A program made the translations under genes and the position numbers. A model generated the notes under the pieces. It made no database searches. It had not been told where the DNA came from and worked only from the letters and a program-made list of their open reading frames with translations. A stretch of 64,000 bases of DNA from Bacteroidales bacterium (GTDB lineage: Bacteria; Bacteroidota; Bacteroidia; Bacteroidales; JAGOPY01), in contig JAGOPY010000002.1 in assembly GCA_017991835.1 (NCBI GenBank), positions 62,001 to 126,000 of the forward strand, read 5' to 3'. Of this stretch, positions 30,607 through 40,395 are shown in pieces. How positions within the stretch are numbered: position 1 is the first letter of the stretch; every line of letters starts with the position of its first letter.

Positions 30607-31998
30607 ATGAAAAGGATTAGAACCAACATAATTACGGCGATTATACTTTCGCTGGCTGTGTTAGTCACCTCATGCAAAAAGTGGATCGATCCGGAAATGA
30701 ACGATGATCCCAACAAACCGACTGATGTTTCATTGAACCTGCTCCTTCCGTCTATCGAAGCCGGAATCGGGTATGCGGTCGGCGGGGACCTTTCCTATGC
30801 CACACTGATGTGGATGCAGCAGTATTCGGGCCTGGGCAACCAGCCTATTGCATTCGACCGTTATAATTATACGCAGAGTGATGTCGACAATGTGTGGAAA
30901 TGGGCGCTGTATGCAGGCGTTCTGAAAGACCTTCACACGATGGCCGATAAAGCCGACGAGGAGAACTCACCTTATTACGGAGGCATTGCCAGGGTATTGA
31001 CGGTTTACATGCTGGGAACGACTACCGATCTCTGGGGCGATGTGCCTTACAGCGATGCCTTCCAGGGAAATGAAAACCTTAAGCCGGTGTATGATACCCA
31101 GCAACAAATATATGATACGATGGCTGTTATGATCAATGAAGCCATTGCAGATCTGACTGCTGAAACGAGCAATTTCGTTCCCGGCAGCGATGACCTGATT
31201 TACGGCGGAGATCTGAGCCTGTGGCTTAAAGCGGCTTATGCCGTGAAGGCGCGTTATGCTCTTCATCTTTCGGAAAGGGATGCCACCGCATACCAGAAGG
31301 CGCTGGATGCCCTTTCCAATGGGATAATTTCAAATGAAGAAGATCTCGAATTTCATTTCGGGACTCCGGCCAATGAGGAAAATCCGCTCTATCAGTTCCT
31401 GATCCAGCGACCCGGTGATATCACCATGTGCGCCAACTTTGTCAATATGCTGATCCAGGACGCCGACCCGCGTCTCGGACAGTTCTGCGATACGACCGGC
31501 GGCAATTATGGTGCGCATCCCGGAACCGGCGACGGCGATTGTCCGCCGTCAGGATATTACACACAGAATGATTCACCGGTACCTTTTGTTTCGTATGTGG
31601 AATTGCTGTTTATAAAGGCTGAATGCGAATATAAACTGGGCATCGGCGACCCGAAGGTCACCGTTAAAGAAGCCGTTGCACAATCGCTGGCAAAGTTCGG
31701 TATTGATGATCCTGCATGGACGGCTGCGTTTGCAGCGAAAGTTGACGGATTGACAGGTGAGGAACTTTATGCGGAGATCATGCGCCAGAAATACATTGCC
31801 TTATTCAACCAGGTGGAGACGTTTACCGATTGGCGCCGTACTGGCTATCCTGAACTGGAACCGGCGGCTTATGCAGCAACCAATGATGGGCAGCTCCCGA
31901 GAAGGTACCCGTACCCGACTTCTGAAAGAATTTACAACGGCGATAACATGCCCGACGGGCTTACCCTGTCGACCAGGGTCTGGTGGGATCTCTATTAG
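30607..31998 (+). CDS. SusD/RagB-family surface lipoprotein (SusD-like_2 type)
   Basis: A 463-residue lipoprotein with lipobox Cys23 (VTSC). The N-terminal SusD-like helical region and the C-terminal TDWRRTGYPEL segment are characteristic of SusD-like_2 proteins. It forms the lid over the SusC barrel and binds the substrate at the cell surface. It is co-transcribed with susC (20-bp gap), and its stop overlaps the stop of the convergent pyruvate kinase gene. Confidence 0.92.
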   Translation: MKRIRTNIITAIILSLAVLVTSCKKWIDPEMNDDPNKPTDVSLNLLLPSIEAGIGYAVGGDLSYATLMWMQQYSGLGNQPIAFDRYNYTQSDVDNVWKWALYAGVLKDLHTMADKADEENSPYYGGIARVLTVYMLGTTTDLWGDVPYSDAFQGNENLKPVYDTQQQIYDTMAVMINEAIADLTAETSNFVPGSDDLIYGGDLSLWLKAAYAVKARYALHLSERDATAYQKALDALSNGIISNEEDLEFHFGTPANEENPLYQFLIQRPGDITMCANFVNMLIQDADPRLGQFCDTTGGNYGAHPGTGDGDCPPSGYYTQNDSPVPFVSYVELLFIKAECEYKLGIGDPKVTVKEAVAQSLAKFGIDDPAWTAAFAAKVDGLTGEELYAEIMRQKYIALFNQVETFTDWRRTGYPELEPAAYAATNDGQLPRRYPYPTSERIYNGDNMPDGLTLSTRVWWDLY

Positions 31999-33503
31999 AG
32001 GTAGTGAATATAAATACTGTTAGTCACCCCGCTTGACCGGATCGGCTCGCCGTAAACAAAAATAACGGCGTCGCCATGTCCGGCCCGGCGGGTTTTTAAT
32101 ACCTTTTCGCCGGCTTTACGGATGAACTCTTCCGGGGTTTCCGGTTGTTCCATCAGTTCCGGTTGTATTCCATAAAGGAGAGATAACCGGTTCAGCGTCG
32201 CAGGCAGGTTGCTGAAGGCTATAATGGGCAGGGGTATGTCGAGCTGGGAGAGATAAAGAGCACCGCCTCCGAATTTTGACCATATGATGATCAGCTTTGC
32301 ATCGATGTCTCTCACGATAGATTTTACACCATGAGCCAGGGCGGCGCTCCGGTATTTCGACTCACGCAATTGCCCGGGCACGTCACGGGCAATTTTCCGG
32401 CTTCTGATGTGTTCGTTCGTCAAACGGGCGATCCGGGCCATCATTCTGACAGTTTCCACAGGGTATCTGCCTACGGCCGTTTCTCCCGAAAGCATAACCG
32501 CATCCACTCCGTCGTAAATCGCGTTGGCGACGTCAGAAACCTCGGCGCGTGTCGGAACGGGGGATTCGATCATTGATTGCAGCATCTGGGTTGCAACGAT
32601 CACAGGCACACCCTGGTCATGGCATGCACTTATGATCTTTTTCTGGAGAACGGCGACCTCTGCCAGCTCCATCTCCACGCCCAGGTCGCCCCGGGCGATC
32701 ATAATGGCATCACTCTCCGCCACAATCCCATCAAGGTCATCGATAGCCTGCGGTTTTTCAATCTTGCTGATGATCGGGATAAACTGCACATCATCGGGCA
32801 CACCACTCATGTCGTCGGCATGGTATTCGAACGGGCTGAAAGGTCTGGCACCCAGGGCAGCCAGTATCTCTTTCAGATGAATTATGTCTTTTGCATGCCT
32901 GACAAAACTCAATGCCAGGTAATCAACTTTCTTCGCGACGGCAAATTCAACACACCGGTTATCCCACTCTGTCATTGCTGCGACGGTCAGGTCGGTTTCG
33001 GGAAGGTTGATCCCTTTTTTTGAAGATACCCTGCCTGCCTGCATGACTTCGCAAACGAGCCGGTCTTCATGTTTGCCGGTACATACCAGGACCACATTCC
33101 CGTCGTCGATCATTATCCGCTGACCGGTCCTGACTTCGCAGACAATCTCAGGCGAAGTCGTCGAAAAAACTACAGTGCCGTCCTCTTTGCGAAAAGCAGG
33201 TGTATCCGGTGCTGTGAATTCCACTTTTTCGCCTCTGATCAATTCTATTCCGGGATCGGGGACCTGGCCTATTCTGATCTTCGGCCCGGACAGATCGCCA
33301 AGGATGGCCACCGGCACACCCGACAAAGCGGCGGCCTGGCGGACATTATCAATGATCCGCGAGAAAGAATCTATACTGCCATGCGAAAAATTCACCCTGA
33401 ACACACGCACACCTTCCCGGATCAGTTGCCCGACCAGCTCAACCGACGAACTGGATGGGCCCAGGGTGGCAATGATCTTTGTCAGCAGGATTGCATTATC
33501 CAT
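31995..33503 (-). CDS. pyk: Pyruvate kinase
   Basis: A 502-residue pyruvate kinase converting phosphoenolpyruvate and ADP to pyruvate and ATP. Recognisable parts are KIIATLGPSS at the N-terminus, the B-domain, PIISKIEKPQAI with the catalytic Lys, MIARGDLGVE and the C-terminal domain. A ~25-residue insert before the catalytic Lys (ALGARPFSPFEYHADD) makes it slightly longer than usual. The start lies 16 bp behind the stop of a TonB-dependent receptor gene in the same direction, so it may be the last gene of that operon; I see no promoter in the gap. Confidence 0.95.
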   Translation of the reverse strand: MDNAILLTKIIATLGPSSSSVELVGQLIREGVRVFRVNFSHGSIDSFSRIIDNVRQAAALSGVPVAILGDLSGPKIRIGQVPDPGIELIRGEKVEFTAPDTPAFRKEDGTVVFSTTSPEIVCEVRTGQRIMIDDGNVVLVCTGKHEDRLVCEVMQAGRVSSKKGINLPETDLTVAAMTEWDNRCVEFAVAKKVDYLALSFVRHAKDIIHLKEILAALGARPFSPFEYHADDMSGVPDDVQFIPIISKIEKPQAIDDLDGIVAESDAIMIARGDLGVEMELAEVAVLQKKIISACHDQGVPVIVATQMLQSMIESPVPTRAEVSDVANAIYDGVDAVMLSGETAVGRYPVETVRMMARIARLTNEHIRSRKIARDVPGQLRESKYRSAALAHGVKSIVRDIDAKLIIIWSKFGGGALYLSQLDIPLPIIAFSNLPATLNRLSLLYGIQPELMEQPETPEEFIRKAGEKVLKTRRAGHGDAVIFVYGEPIRSSGVTNSIYIHYL

Positions 33504-33519
33504 CCTCGGTATATTAATA

Positions 33520-35913
33520 TTAAAACTTGTGGATATACTGGAGTTGCACGCTCCGCATAGGTTCTGCTTTCAGCGGCCGGAGCGAGTATATATTGTTCAG
33601 CATATTGTTGACCAGCAGGCTGAATTCGTTATGGTCACTCAAGGCATAACCCGCCCGGATATCCAGGATCCATTGCCCGTTATTGTATTGGTTGAAATAA
33701 TCCATATACCTTATTTGCTGCAGGGTCCCACCGGTAGAAGCCGTATACTTTTCAAAATCGGCAATCGACTTGTCGAGGTTTTCAATCCGGCTGAAATATT
33801 TGGCGCTGAATCCCAGCGTGAAATCGTAAATATCAAAGGCGATATCTCCTTTGAACGTGTGCAGAAAGCGGTACTTCAGGATACCCTGCGTCGAATCCAG
33901 GCTGGTTGTGTTATAACTGTATGTGGTGTATATGTCGCTGGCATACACAAAATCGGGCTGCAGCGATACGGGCAGAATATAATTATAACCCATCTGGGTC
34001 TTCATCGATACCTTTTTAAACAGGTTTACGGCTCCGGTGACCGATATATCCACACCGGTCACCCTGGAATGGCCTGTATTCAGGAACCTGAATCCATAAC
34101 CGGAAATATCGGCAGTAGGAGCAACCCAACGCCCGAAAAGATATTCGATGGTATTCCAGTATTCCTGCTGAAATACGGCAAAATCGAAGTACCCGAAATA
34201 ATTGAAGAACTTAAACCCTTGCTTGACGCCTACTTCGGCATTCCAGCTTCTTTCCGGCTGAAGTGTATCGTTCTCGAAGACACTGAAAGTGCCGACATCC
34301 GTCCGGATGAACTTTTCGGCAATGGTCGGATAGCGGTAACCTTGTCCGTAAGAAATTCTGACATAGGTTTCTTTCATGACCTTTAAATTGAAACCGGCGC
34401 GGAAAATAGGCTCAAATGAAGAAGCCGCCTCATTCATTTTGTAATATTCCAGTCTCAGACCTACCGATAAAGTAAGCGTTTTGAACAGGTTATTTTCAAA
34501 TTGTGTATATCCGGAAAAGTTCAGGAACCTGTTGATTTCACTCCCGCTTCCTTTGTAGATATCGGAATTTGAAAGAGTGTATTGCCCTGATAGCCCGCCG
34601 ATAAACTCCAGGCCCTGCAGGAAGTCGTATTCTCTTCTGAAATTATAGTCGGCAAAAATGAAGGTGCTTTCCAGGTGCTGCCCGTTCGACTGGTGGTTAT
34701 TGGTGTAAAGAGCCCTGGCTTTAAAACTGTGCCGGAAGCCTACTTTAGAATAAAAGTTAATAAAAGGGTCTAGATTTCCGATGAACTGGTCTTGCAGAAT
34801 GGTTGCCCCGGGATAACCCCTGAAAAAACCGGCTGTGTCATCAAGCCAGGCCAGCACCATCGGGGCATGCTGGTACATGAAATTGCCATTGATCCCGTAG
34901 TTCAACCCCTGGTAAGATTCAGACCTTTTCCTCAGATTGAAGTTGAAACGTACTTTTTGCGTCGCCATCTTGTTATCCGCAAAATTCTCGGTAGTATCAT
35001 ATACGGGTGGAACGGTACGTGGTGCTCCGATATAACTGTGATCGAAAAACGCATTTCCACCCAATACCACATCGAGGTTATCAACTTTCCGGGTGTGCAG
35101 AAAATTCGCACCGGCAAGGTAAGGGACATCATCCCACCATTTCTGTTCTTTATCCTCAGGCGTGGTATACAATCCGCTGAATACCGTCAGCTTTGTGAGC
35201 GGTTTGTCGTTCGGTAGCGCGGTCCGGATATGAATTGCACCGCTCAGAGCCGACGTCCCCGACAATACGCTTGAAGCTCCTTTGATCACTTCGATCTGCT
35301 CAATATTCTCAACCGGGACGAAGTCCCAGTAAGGCCTTCCGGCATCGCCCGAGAGCATCGGCATGTCATCTACCAGTAACGCTACTTTACTTCCGACCCC
35401 GAACGTGAATCCGCTGCCGCCCCGGATCTGCGGTTCGTTGTCAAGAATGTTCAAACCGGGTGTGTAATCGAGTATGGTCTGTACATTCTGTGTGTTTTTT
35501 GCCTCAATGAAGCCGGCTTTGATAATCTCCATCGACACCGTCATCTCTTCAATAGGCCGGTCAAACTTGCCCGCTTTGACCTCTACGCCTTGCAACTGGC
35601 TGACAAAGGGTTCCAGCAGGATTTCCCTTTCAACGGTCTCACCCGGGTTGATGCGCACCGATACCGAATCGGATTTCATCCCCGTATAAGAAATCTCGAA
35701 AATGTAGGAACCGGGATCCAGCCTCAGCGAGAACCGGCCGTCGATGTCGGAGGCACTGCCAAATGAACGGTCCAGTTTCAGGATGATGTTGGCGCCGATC
35801 AGTGGTTCGTTGTTCGTTTTATCCCTGACAATCCCTCTGAATGTGCCTTTATCCTGGCTGAATGCATAAACCGCCGTAAGTAAAACGGCCAATAACAAGA
35901 CAATTTTCTTCAT
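33520..35913 (-). CDS. TonB-dependent receptor with carboxypeptidase-like N-domain
   Basis: A 797-residue outer membrane receptor. A signal peptide (1-20, ending AFSQ) is followed by a CarboxypepD-regulatory-like domain (GTFRGIVRDKTNNEPLIGAN), a plug (PQIRGGSGFTFG, VIKGASSVLSGTSALSGAI) and a barrel ending QLQYIHKF. It is not SusC-like and has no SusD partner. It lies 3 bp downstream of a T9SS-sorted surface protein gene and 16 bp upstream of pyk. The substrate is unknown; siderophore, vitamin or metal complexes are usual for this class. Confidence 0.9.
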   Translation of the reverse strand: MKKIVLLLAVLLTAVYAFSQDKGTFRGIVRDKTNNEPLIGANIILKLDRSFGSASDIDGRFSLRLDPGSYIFEISYTGMKSDSVSVRINPGETVEREILLEPFVSQLQGVEVKAGKFDRPIEEMTVSMEIIKAGFIEAKNTQNVQTILDYTPGLNILDNEPQIRGGSGFTFGVGSKVALLVDDMPMLSGDAGRPYWDFVPVENIEQIEVIKGASSVLSGTSALSGAIHIRTALPNDKPLTKLTVFSGLYTTPEDKEQKWWDDVPYLAGANFLHTRKVDNLDVVLGGNAFFDHSYIGAPRTVPPVYDTTENFADNKMATQKVRFNFNLRKRSESYQGLNYGINGNFMYQHAPMVLAWLDDTAGFFRGYPGATILQDQFIGNLDPFINFYSKVGFRHSFKARALYTNNHQSNGQHLESTFIFADYNFRREYDFLQGLEFIGGLSGQYTLSNSDIYKGSGSEINRFLNFSGYTQFENNLFKTLTLSVGLRLEYYKMNEAASSFEPIFRAGFNLKVMKETYVRISYGQGYRYPTIAEKFIRTDVGTFSVFENDTLQPERSWNAEVGVKQGFKFFNYFGYFDFAVFQQEYWNTIEYLFGRWVAPTADISGYGFRFLNTGHSRVTGVDISVTGAVNLFKKVSMKTQMGYNYILPVSLQPDFVYASDIYTTYSYNTTSLDSTQGILKYRFLHTFKGDIAFDIYDFTLGFSAKYFSRIENLDKSIADFEKYTASTGGTLQQIRYMDYFNQYNNGQWILDIRAGYALSDHNEFSLLVNNMLNNIYSLRPLKAEPMRSVQLQYIHKF

Positions 35914-35916
35914 TCT

Positions 35917-36861
35917 TTATGGGATCAATATTTTTTGGGCATATTGCCTGTCACTGGTTATCAGCAATGCAATATAAACGGCACCGGGTATGCTTTCAGG
36001 AAGGTTTATCGTACCCCTTTCCAACCGTGTCGAATAAACAGTCTGTCCCGATGCATCGATAATATAAAACCATTGGTTCATATAGGTTTCCGGGGCAAGG
36101 GTCAAATTTAAAATACCTTTGCCATAGGTGAGAAATGAGTCCGGTTTCTTGGGTTCATTGATACCTGCCGGAGCATATTTGAGCTCCAGATCGTCGATCA
36201 AAAGATAACTCCCGTCGTTGGCTGTAATGCTGTCGCCTGAATTCATAGTCGTCAGCGCATATTCAGGTAAACTGTCATTGAAATATTGGAAAGGTACCGA
36301 AAAGCGGGTCCAAGAATCATAAGTCACACCGTGTTCAGTGACAAAAACGCCCATGCCTACGATGTTGAGTTGTGATAATGAGTCGGTTGGTAATTTACAT
36401 GAGTCAACGTGCAGGATCACTTTGAACTGGGCCGCGTCGTTCAGGTTGGGGAAATATTTGAACCATCCCGTCAGACTGTCCGGACGCCAGGTGAAGCTGG
36501 TGTGGTATTTCGGATCGCTCCTTTGAGTATATGAATAGCTCTTGGTGAGATCGAATTCCGCGTGAAACCTTCCGTTGGTAATAGCTCCCGTGGCAACCAG
36601 GTTTGGGAAAGGAGTGACATTGTATAGCTTCAGGGAATAGTTACCGGTGTGGGCATCTTCACTCCGGTCGATGGTGATCGGCGCCATGGCTGCAATTCCC
36701 GGGTCATCGGCCGTCTTGATGCTGTTCCACTCGACAGGTTCAATAATACTGGGCGCTGCTGTTTCCCACTCCTCAAATCCGGGATTTTCCAGTTGCTGTC
36801 CCGCAACTGCCAGCGGCAGGGTGATGGTTAAAAGCCGGAATATGGCTGTAATGCTTTTCAT
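35917..36861 (-). CDS. T9SS-sorted secreted protein, PCMD-like beta-sandwich
   Basis: A 314-residue exported protein. The signal peptide (1-21, ending VAGQ) is followed by NPGFEEWE, the usual beginning of PCMD/CBM-like beta-sandwich domains, and an LLIDDLELKY strand that closes the fold. The last ~80 residues are a type A T9SS sorting domain (FYIIDASGQTVYS, then VYIALLITSDRQYAQKILIP). It is therefore carried to the cell surface. It is first in a probable operon with the TonB-dependent receptor (3-bp gap), so it may bind the same ligand. No catalytic residues are recognised. Confidence 0.8.
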   Translation of the reverse strand: MKSITAIFRLLTITLPLAVAGQQLENPGFEEWETAAPSIIEPVEWNSIKTADDPGIAAMAPITIDRSEDAHTGNYSLKLYNVTPFPNLVATGAITNGRFHAEFDLTKSYSYTQRSDPKYHTSFTWRPDSLTGWFKYFPNLNDAAQFKVILHVDSCKLPTDSLSQLNIVGMGVFVTEHGVTYDSWTRFSVPFQYFNDSLPEYALTTMNSGDSITANDGSYLLIDDLELKYAPAGINEPKKPDSFLTYGKGILNLTLAPETYMNQWFYIIDASGQTVYSTRLERGTINLPESIPGAVYIALLITSDRQYAQKILIP

Positions 36862-36975
36862 ATCTGGGCTTGTTTATGGTTAAACATTAAAAAATTGACT
36901 TTCGGGAGGGTAAAATTATAAAAATCCAAATTATTATGGATATTTAGTATGAGTATTTATGAACCATCAGATTTT

Positions 36976-38040
36976 TCATGAGTTGAGCAGCCTTATCGGT
37001 TTTTTGGTGGGAATCCTCCTGACCAGGTTGAACCGGAACATTCCGGTATCGTAATTGATCGTGCATTCGTCGAGTGGCGATTGGTTGGTAACCGACATAT
37101 TGACGAAAGAAAGCCCGAAGTACCATTTTTCACTGTTGTAACCGGCCGATACCAGGATTTCAGACCGGAGCCCGAATACCACTCCCGATTTCACTTTTTC
37201 ATCGTTTTCATGAATAATGAAACGGGTGAACCCGATAGTGCCCGATCCGTTCAATGATCCCATGATGAAATAATGCTTTTTTATCACCACAGTATAAGCG
37301 TATCCGAATGCGGGGCCCAGTGAGAAATTGTTGCTCCGGTCGATCTTAAGGCCATCATAAAATGACTGATAATAAAGATGTGAAGGTACCAGCGACGAAT
37401 CACCAAATGTGGCATTATAAATGATACTGCCTCCGCCCAGGAATGATCCCGAACTTTTCTTCTGCCATTCATTCTGAATAACCGCTGCCCTGTATGAGAA
37501 CTTCCTGCTGTTGAAAATGTAAATGAGGTCAAGCCCTGCCGTGACCGACCGTATATCCCCCCTGGTGTAATAGGGATCACCATACTCCCATCCCGGAACC
37601 ATATCCCGGGTGTTGCTCAGGTAAAATCCCCTGTAATATTGAAGGTACAAGGTGGAATTGAACCGCGGTGAAAAAACTCTCGCCGTGAGGTCATAATATT
37701 TTGTTTCACCGTATTTGTCGTCGTCCTGGTTCAAAAATGGCAGGTTTATTGCGATGTTCAATCCAAGAAATCCATGATTGATGCCGATTCCGGGCAGAAA
37801 CTTGCTGTTGGGCTTGTAATACAGACTCTTACCGTTCAGATTGTCGTTGTAACTGGTTTGTCCGTATTTGACCGAACCGAATAGCCTGCAGGTATAGTCG
37901 GTGGTGTAGGTCGAAATATAGCTGGTGTCGTATTCAACCTTCGACAAATTCTTTAAAAAATCGCGCTGACCGAAAACACTCAATCCGGGAATAAATAGAA
38001 GAAGTGAAAGGCAGATTGGATATTTCTTGTTTTTGAGCAT
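36976..38040 (-). CDS. DUF4421 outer-membrane-like protein
   Basis: A 354-residue DUF4421 protein with a signal peptide (about 1-25, ending VFGQ) and alternating beta strands, consistent with a small outer membrane beta-barrel. DUF4421 function is not known. The Met at 38040 is preferred to the one at 38067 because a -7 element occupies 38065-38072. It is monocistronic and divergent from the sulfotransferase gene. Confidence 0.85.
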   Translation of the reverse strand: MLKNKKYPICLSLLLFIPGLSVFGQRDFLKNLSKVEYDTSYISTYTTDYTCRLFGSVKYGQTSYNDNLNGKSLYYKPNSKFLPGIGINHGFLGLNIAINLPFLNQDDDKYGETKYYDLTARVFSPRFNSTLYLQYYRGFYLSNTRDMVPGWEYGDPYYTRGDIRSVTAGLDLIYIFNSRKFSYRAAVIQNEWQKKSSGSFLGGGSIIYNATFGDSSLVPSHLYYQSFYDGLKIDRSNNFSLGPAFGYAYTVVIKKHYFIMGSLNGSGTIGFTRFIIHENDEKVKSGVVFGLRSEILVSAGYNSEKWYFGLSFVNMSVTNQSPLDECTINYDTGMFRFNLVRRIPTKKPIRLLNS

Positions 38041-38064
38041 TATAAAAACTAAATCCGGGAGTGT

Positions 38065-38072
38065 CAAAAATA
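38065..38072 (-). promoter_or_regulatory. Promoter -7 element for the DUF4421 gene
   Basis: TATTTTTG on the minus strand matches TAnnTTTG exactly and lies 24 bp before the ATG at 38040. Confidence 0.55.
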
Positions 38073-38114
38073 CGTAATCTTTCCTGTTCGCTTGATAAAT
38101 TAGAAAAGGATTAT

Positions 38115-38122
38115 TATTTTTG
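38115..38122 (+). promoter_or_regulatory. Promoter for the sulfotransferase gene
   Basis: TATTTTTG matches TAnnTTTG, with TTG 20 bp upstream at 38092-38094 as a -33 candidate. It lies only 5 bp before the ATG at 38128, so either the mRNA is leaderless or the in-frame ATG at 38146 is the true start. Confidence 0.5.
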
Positions 38123-38127
38123 TTTGG

Positions 38128-39273
38128 ATGCCAGTTTTCAGGAAAATGACCTCCAATGAATCCAAACGGCCGTTTTCATTCCTGGTGACGGTACTGGCCG
38201 GCGCACCAGCCGGGTTGCTGGTCAGGCAACTTCTTAGCCATAAGACCGATTACCGTTACACCGGAACCGTTATTCGCACCCTGTTGGTTTCCTTGATCCT
38301 TGAACCCTTTCGATGGTGGGAAATGATTAGATGGCGAAGAAAAGTCAGAAAGGTAGTGATCTCAACCCCCCCGGTTTTTGTCATCGGTTTCTGGCGGAGC
38401 GGCACTACTTTATTGCACAACCTCCTTTGCTGCTTGCCGGATGCGGCATATGTGACCACCTTCCAGACGGTTTTTCCCGGCCTCCTTCTTTCAGGTTCCA
38501 GGTGGTTTAAACCGATCATCGGGAAATTCTGGCCCACCCATCGTCCTTTTGATCATGTCAGGATGGGGATGCACCTGCCGCAGGAAGAGGAGATCGCCCT
38601 GGCTAATCTTCAAAGAATAAGCTTTTATAATTTCCTTATTTTTCCGAAAGACTTTGAACGGTTCTATCACCGGGAACTTTTTTTTCATGACATCGACAGA
38701 GAGACGAAGATCAAATGGATTCATAAATACATGGAACTGATCCGCAAAGCGATGATGAATACCGGCGGTGACCGGTTGATTTCCAAAAGCCCTTCCAATA
38801 TGGCACGAATTCCGGCACTGCTGGAGATGTTTCCCGGAGCCAGGTTCATCTTCCTTTATCGAGATCCTTACACCACGGTCGAATCTTTTTACCGCTTTTT
38901 CCATGAAGTGCTTCCCGTTATGCAATTGCAGGATTCCGGAAATATTCTGTCACGTGACCGGATGGCCAGGGTATATGCCGACATGGTCAGGCAGTATTTG
39001 GATGATAAATATTTGATTCCCAAAGAAAACCTGGTAGAGCTTCGTTATGAACAATTTTTGGTTAATATCCGGCAGGAACTTCAGGAAGTGTGCCAGCAAC
39101 TTGGTATTCCCGGTTTTGAGGAAGCCCGGCCCCAAATGGAGAAGTACCTGAATGAAACGGCAGGTCACCGGAAATCCGGCTACAAAATTCATGCGGATAC
39201 GATAAAATATATTAACCAATACGCTTCCGATATAGTCGAATTTCTTGGCTATCCTCACCGGTTGAACGAATAA
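38128..39273 (+). CDS. PAPS-dependent sulfotransferase family protein
   Basis: A 381-residue sulfotransferase. The PAPS 5'-phosphosulfate loop is GFWRSGTT at residues 87-94 and the 3'-phosphate site is FIFLYRDPYTTVESFYRFF near residue 245. It should move sulfate from PAPS to a hydroxyl of a lipid, glycan or metabolite. The following methyltransferase gene (36-bp gap) may act on the same product. Promoter position suggests translation may start at residue 7 (38146). The hydrophobic stretch at residues 45-65 might be a membrane contact. Confidence 0.85.
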   Translation: MPVFRKMTSNESKRPFSFLVTVLAGAPAGLLVRQLLSHKTDYRYTGTVIRTLLVSLILEPFRWWEMIRWRRKVRKVVISTPPVFVIGFWRSGTTLLHNLLCCLPDAAYVTTFQTVFPGLLLSGSRWFKPIIGKFWPTHRPFDHVRMGMHLPQEEEIALANLQRISFYNFLIFPKDFERFYHRELFFHDIDRETKIKWIHKYMELIRKAMMNTGGDRLISKSPSNMARIPALLEMFPGARFIFLYRDPYTTVESFYRFFHEVLPVMQLQDSGNILSRDRMARVYADMVRQYLDDKYLIPKENLVELRYEQFLVNIRQELQEVCQQLGIPGFEEARPQMEKYLNETAGHRKSGYKIHADTIKYINQYASDIVEFLGYPHRLNE

Positions 39274-39309
39274 CCATTATATTCGCAACGGTTTTTTTAT
39301 TAAAAGAAG

Positions 39310-40383
39310 ATGAAGAAAGAAGATTTCGGGCATGATAACCGTACAGCCTTCGAAGCCAAAACGGAAGCGCAGAAGATAGCTTTCGGACCTGTTATGTTCC
39401 AGGCAGCCAGGGCATTGATAAAACTGGGCATTTTGCATGAGGTCAGCGAAGCCGGAAAGCAGGGCGTCGCGTCTTTTGAAATAGCTGAAAAACTTGGCCT
39501 GACCATTTATGGCACTGAAGTTTTGCTGGATGCAGGACTGAGTATGGGAATCGTTTTGTTGAAGGATGAAAAATACATCCTGACCAAAACCGGTTATTTT
39601 ATTCTTAAAGATACCATGACACGTGTCAATATGGATTTTGTCCATGATGTCTGTTATGAACCGTTTTTTTACCTGGAGGAATCGGTGCGAAACGGTAAAC
39701 CGGAAGGATTAAAAGTATTTGGAGAGTGGAAAACGATTTATCCCGCTCTGCAGTTCCTTCCGGAGCAGGCCAAAAGGAGCTGGTTTGCTTTTGACCATTA
39801 TTACTCGGATGTGGCCTTTCCTGAAATCATCCCGGTGCTGGCAGCGGGCAAACCCAGGCGCCTGATGGATATCGGAGGTAACACAGGCCGGTTCGCCATA
39901 CAATGCGTTAATCAGATCCCCGGTTTGAACGTAACCATTGTGGATTTGCCGGATACCCTTAACGCTGCGGAAAATATCATCACCGGAATGGGACTGCAGG
40001 ACCGCATCAGCTTCTTTGCCGCTGATATGCTTGATTCCGGCCAACGATTGCCCGACGGTTTTGATGCCATATGGATGAGCCAGTTCCTCGATTGCTTTTC
40101 AGAGGAAGAGATCATCAGTATACTTAAAAGGGCCTCTACAGCTATGAATCCCGGTGCATTGCTTTATATCCTGGAACTTTTCTGGGATCGGCAGAAATAT
40201 GAGGCTTCATCCTATAGCCTCAATGCCACATCATTGTATTTTACGTGCCTGGCAAATGGTAACAGCCGGATGTACCACTCAGCTGATTTATACCGGATGA
40301 TTGAGAAAGCAGGATTGAAAATCAAAGAAGTGTCGGACCATATCGGGATTTCCCATACACTCGTGACCTGCACAAGATCCTGA
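39310..40383 (+). CDS. SAM-dependent methyltransferase with winged-helix dimerisation domain
   Basis: A 357-residue class I methyltransferase of the plant/fungal O-methyltransferase (Methyltransf_2) type. An N-terminal winged-helix dimerisation region (about 20-100) is followed by the SAM site DIGGNTGRFA beginning at Asp187, VTIVDLPDTL and DAIWMSQFLDCF. Such enzymes methylate small aromatic or other hydroxy compounds. A near-consensus -7 box (TATATTCG, 39278-39285) precedes it by 24 bp, so it may have its own promoter behind the sulfotransferase gene. Substrate unknown. Confidence 0.85.
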   Translation: MKKEDFGHDNRTAFEAKTEAQKIAFGPVMFQAARALIKLGILHEVSEAGKQGVASFEIAEKLGLTIYGTEVLLDAGLSMGIVLLKDEKYILTKTGYFILKDTMTRVNMDFVHDVCYEPFFYLEESVRNGKPEGLKVFGEWKTIYPALQFLPEQAKRSWFAFDHYYSDVAFPEIIPVLAAGKPRRLMDIGGNTGRFAIQCVNQIPGLNVTIVDLPDTLNAAENIITGMGLQDRISFFAADMLDSGQRLPDGFDAIWMSQFLDCFSEEEIISILKRASTAMNPGALLYILELFWDRQKYEASSYSLNATSLYFTCLANGNSRMYHSADLYRMIEKAGLKIKEVSDHIGISHTLVTCTRS

Positions 40384-40395
40384 CATCACCCCCGG

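Noticed and set aside
33175..34386. 403-residue ORF on the plus strand
   Set aside because: It runs antisense across pyruvate kinase and a TonB-dependent receptor, both well supported; it shows no protein-like pattern.
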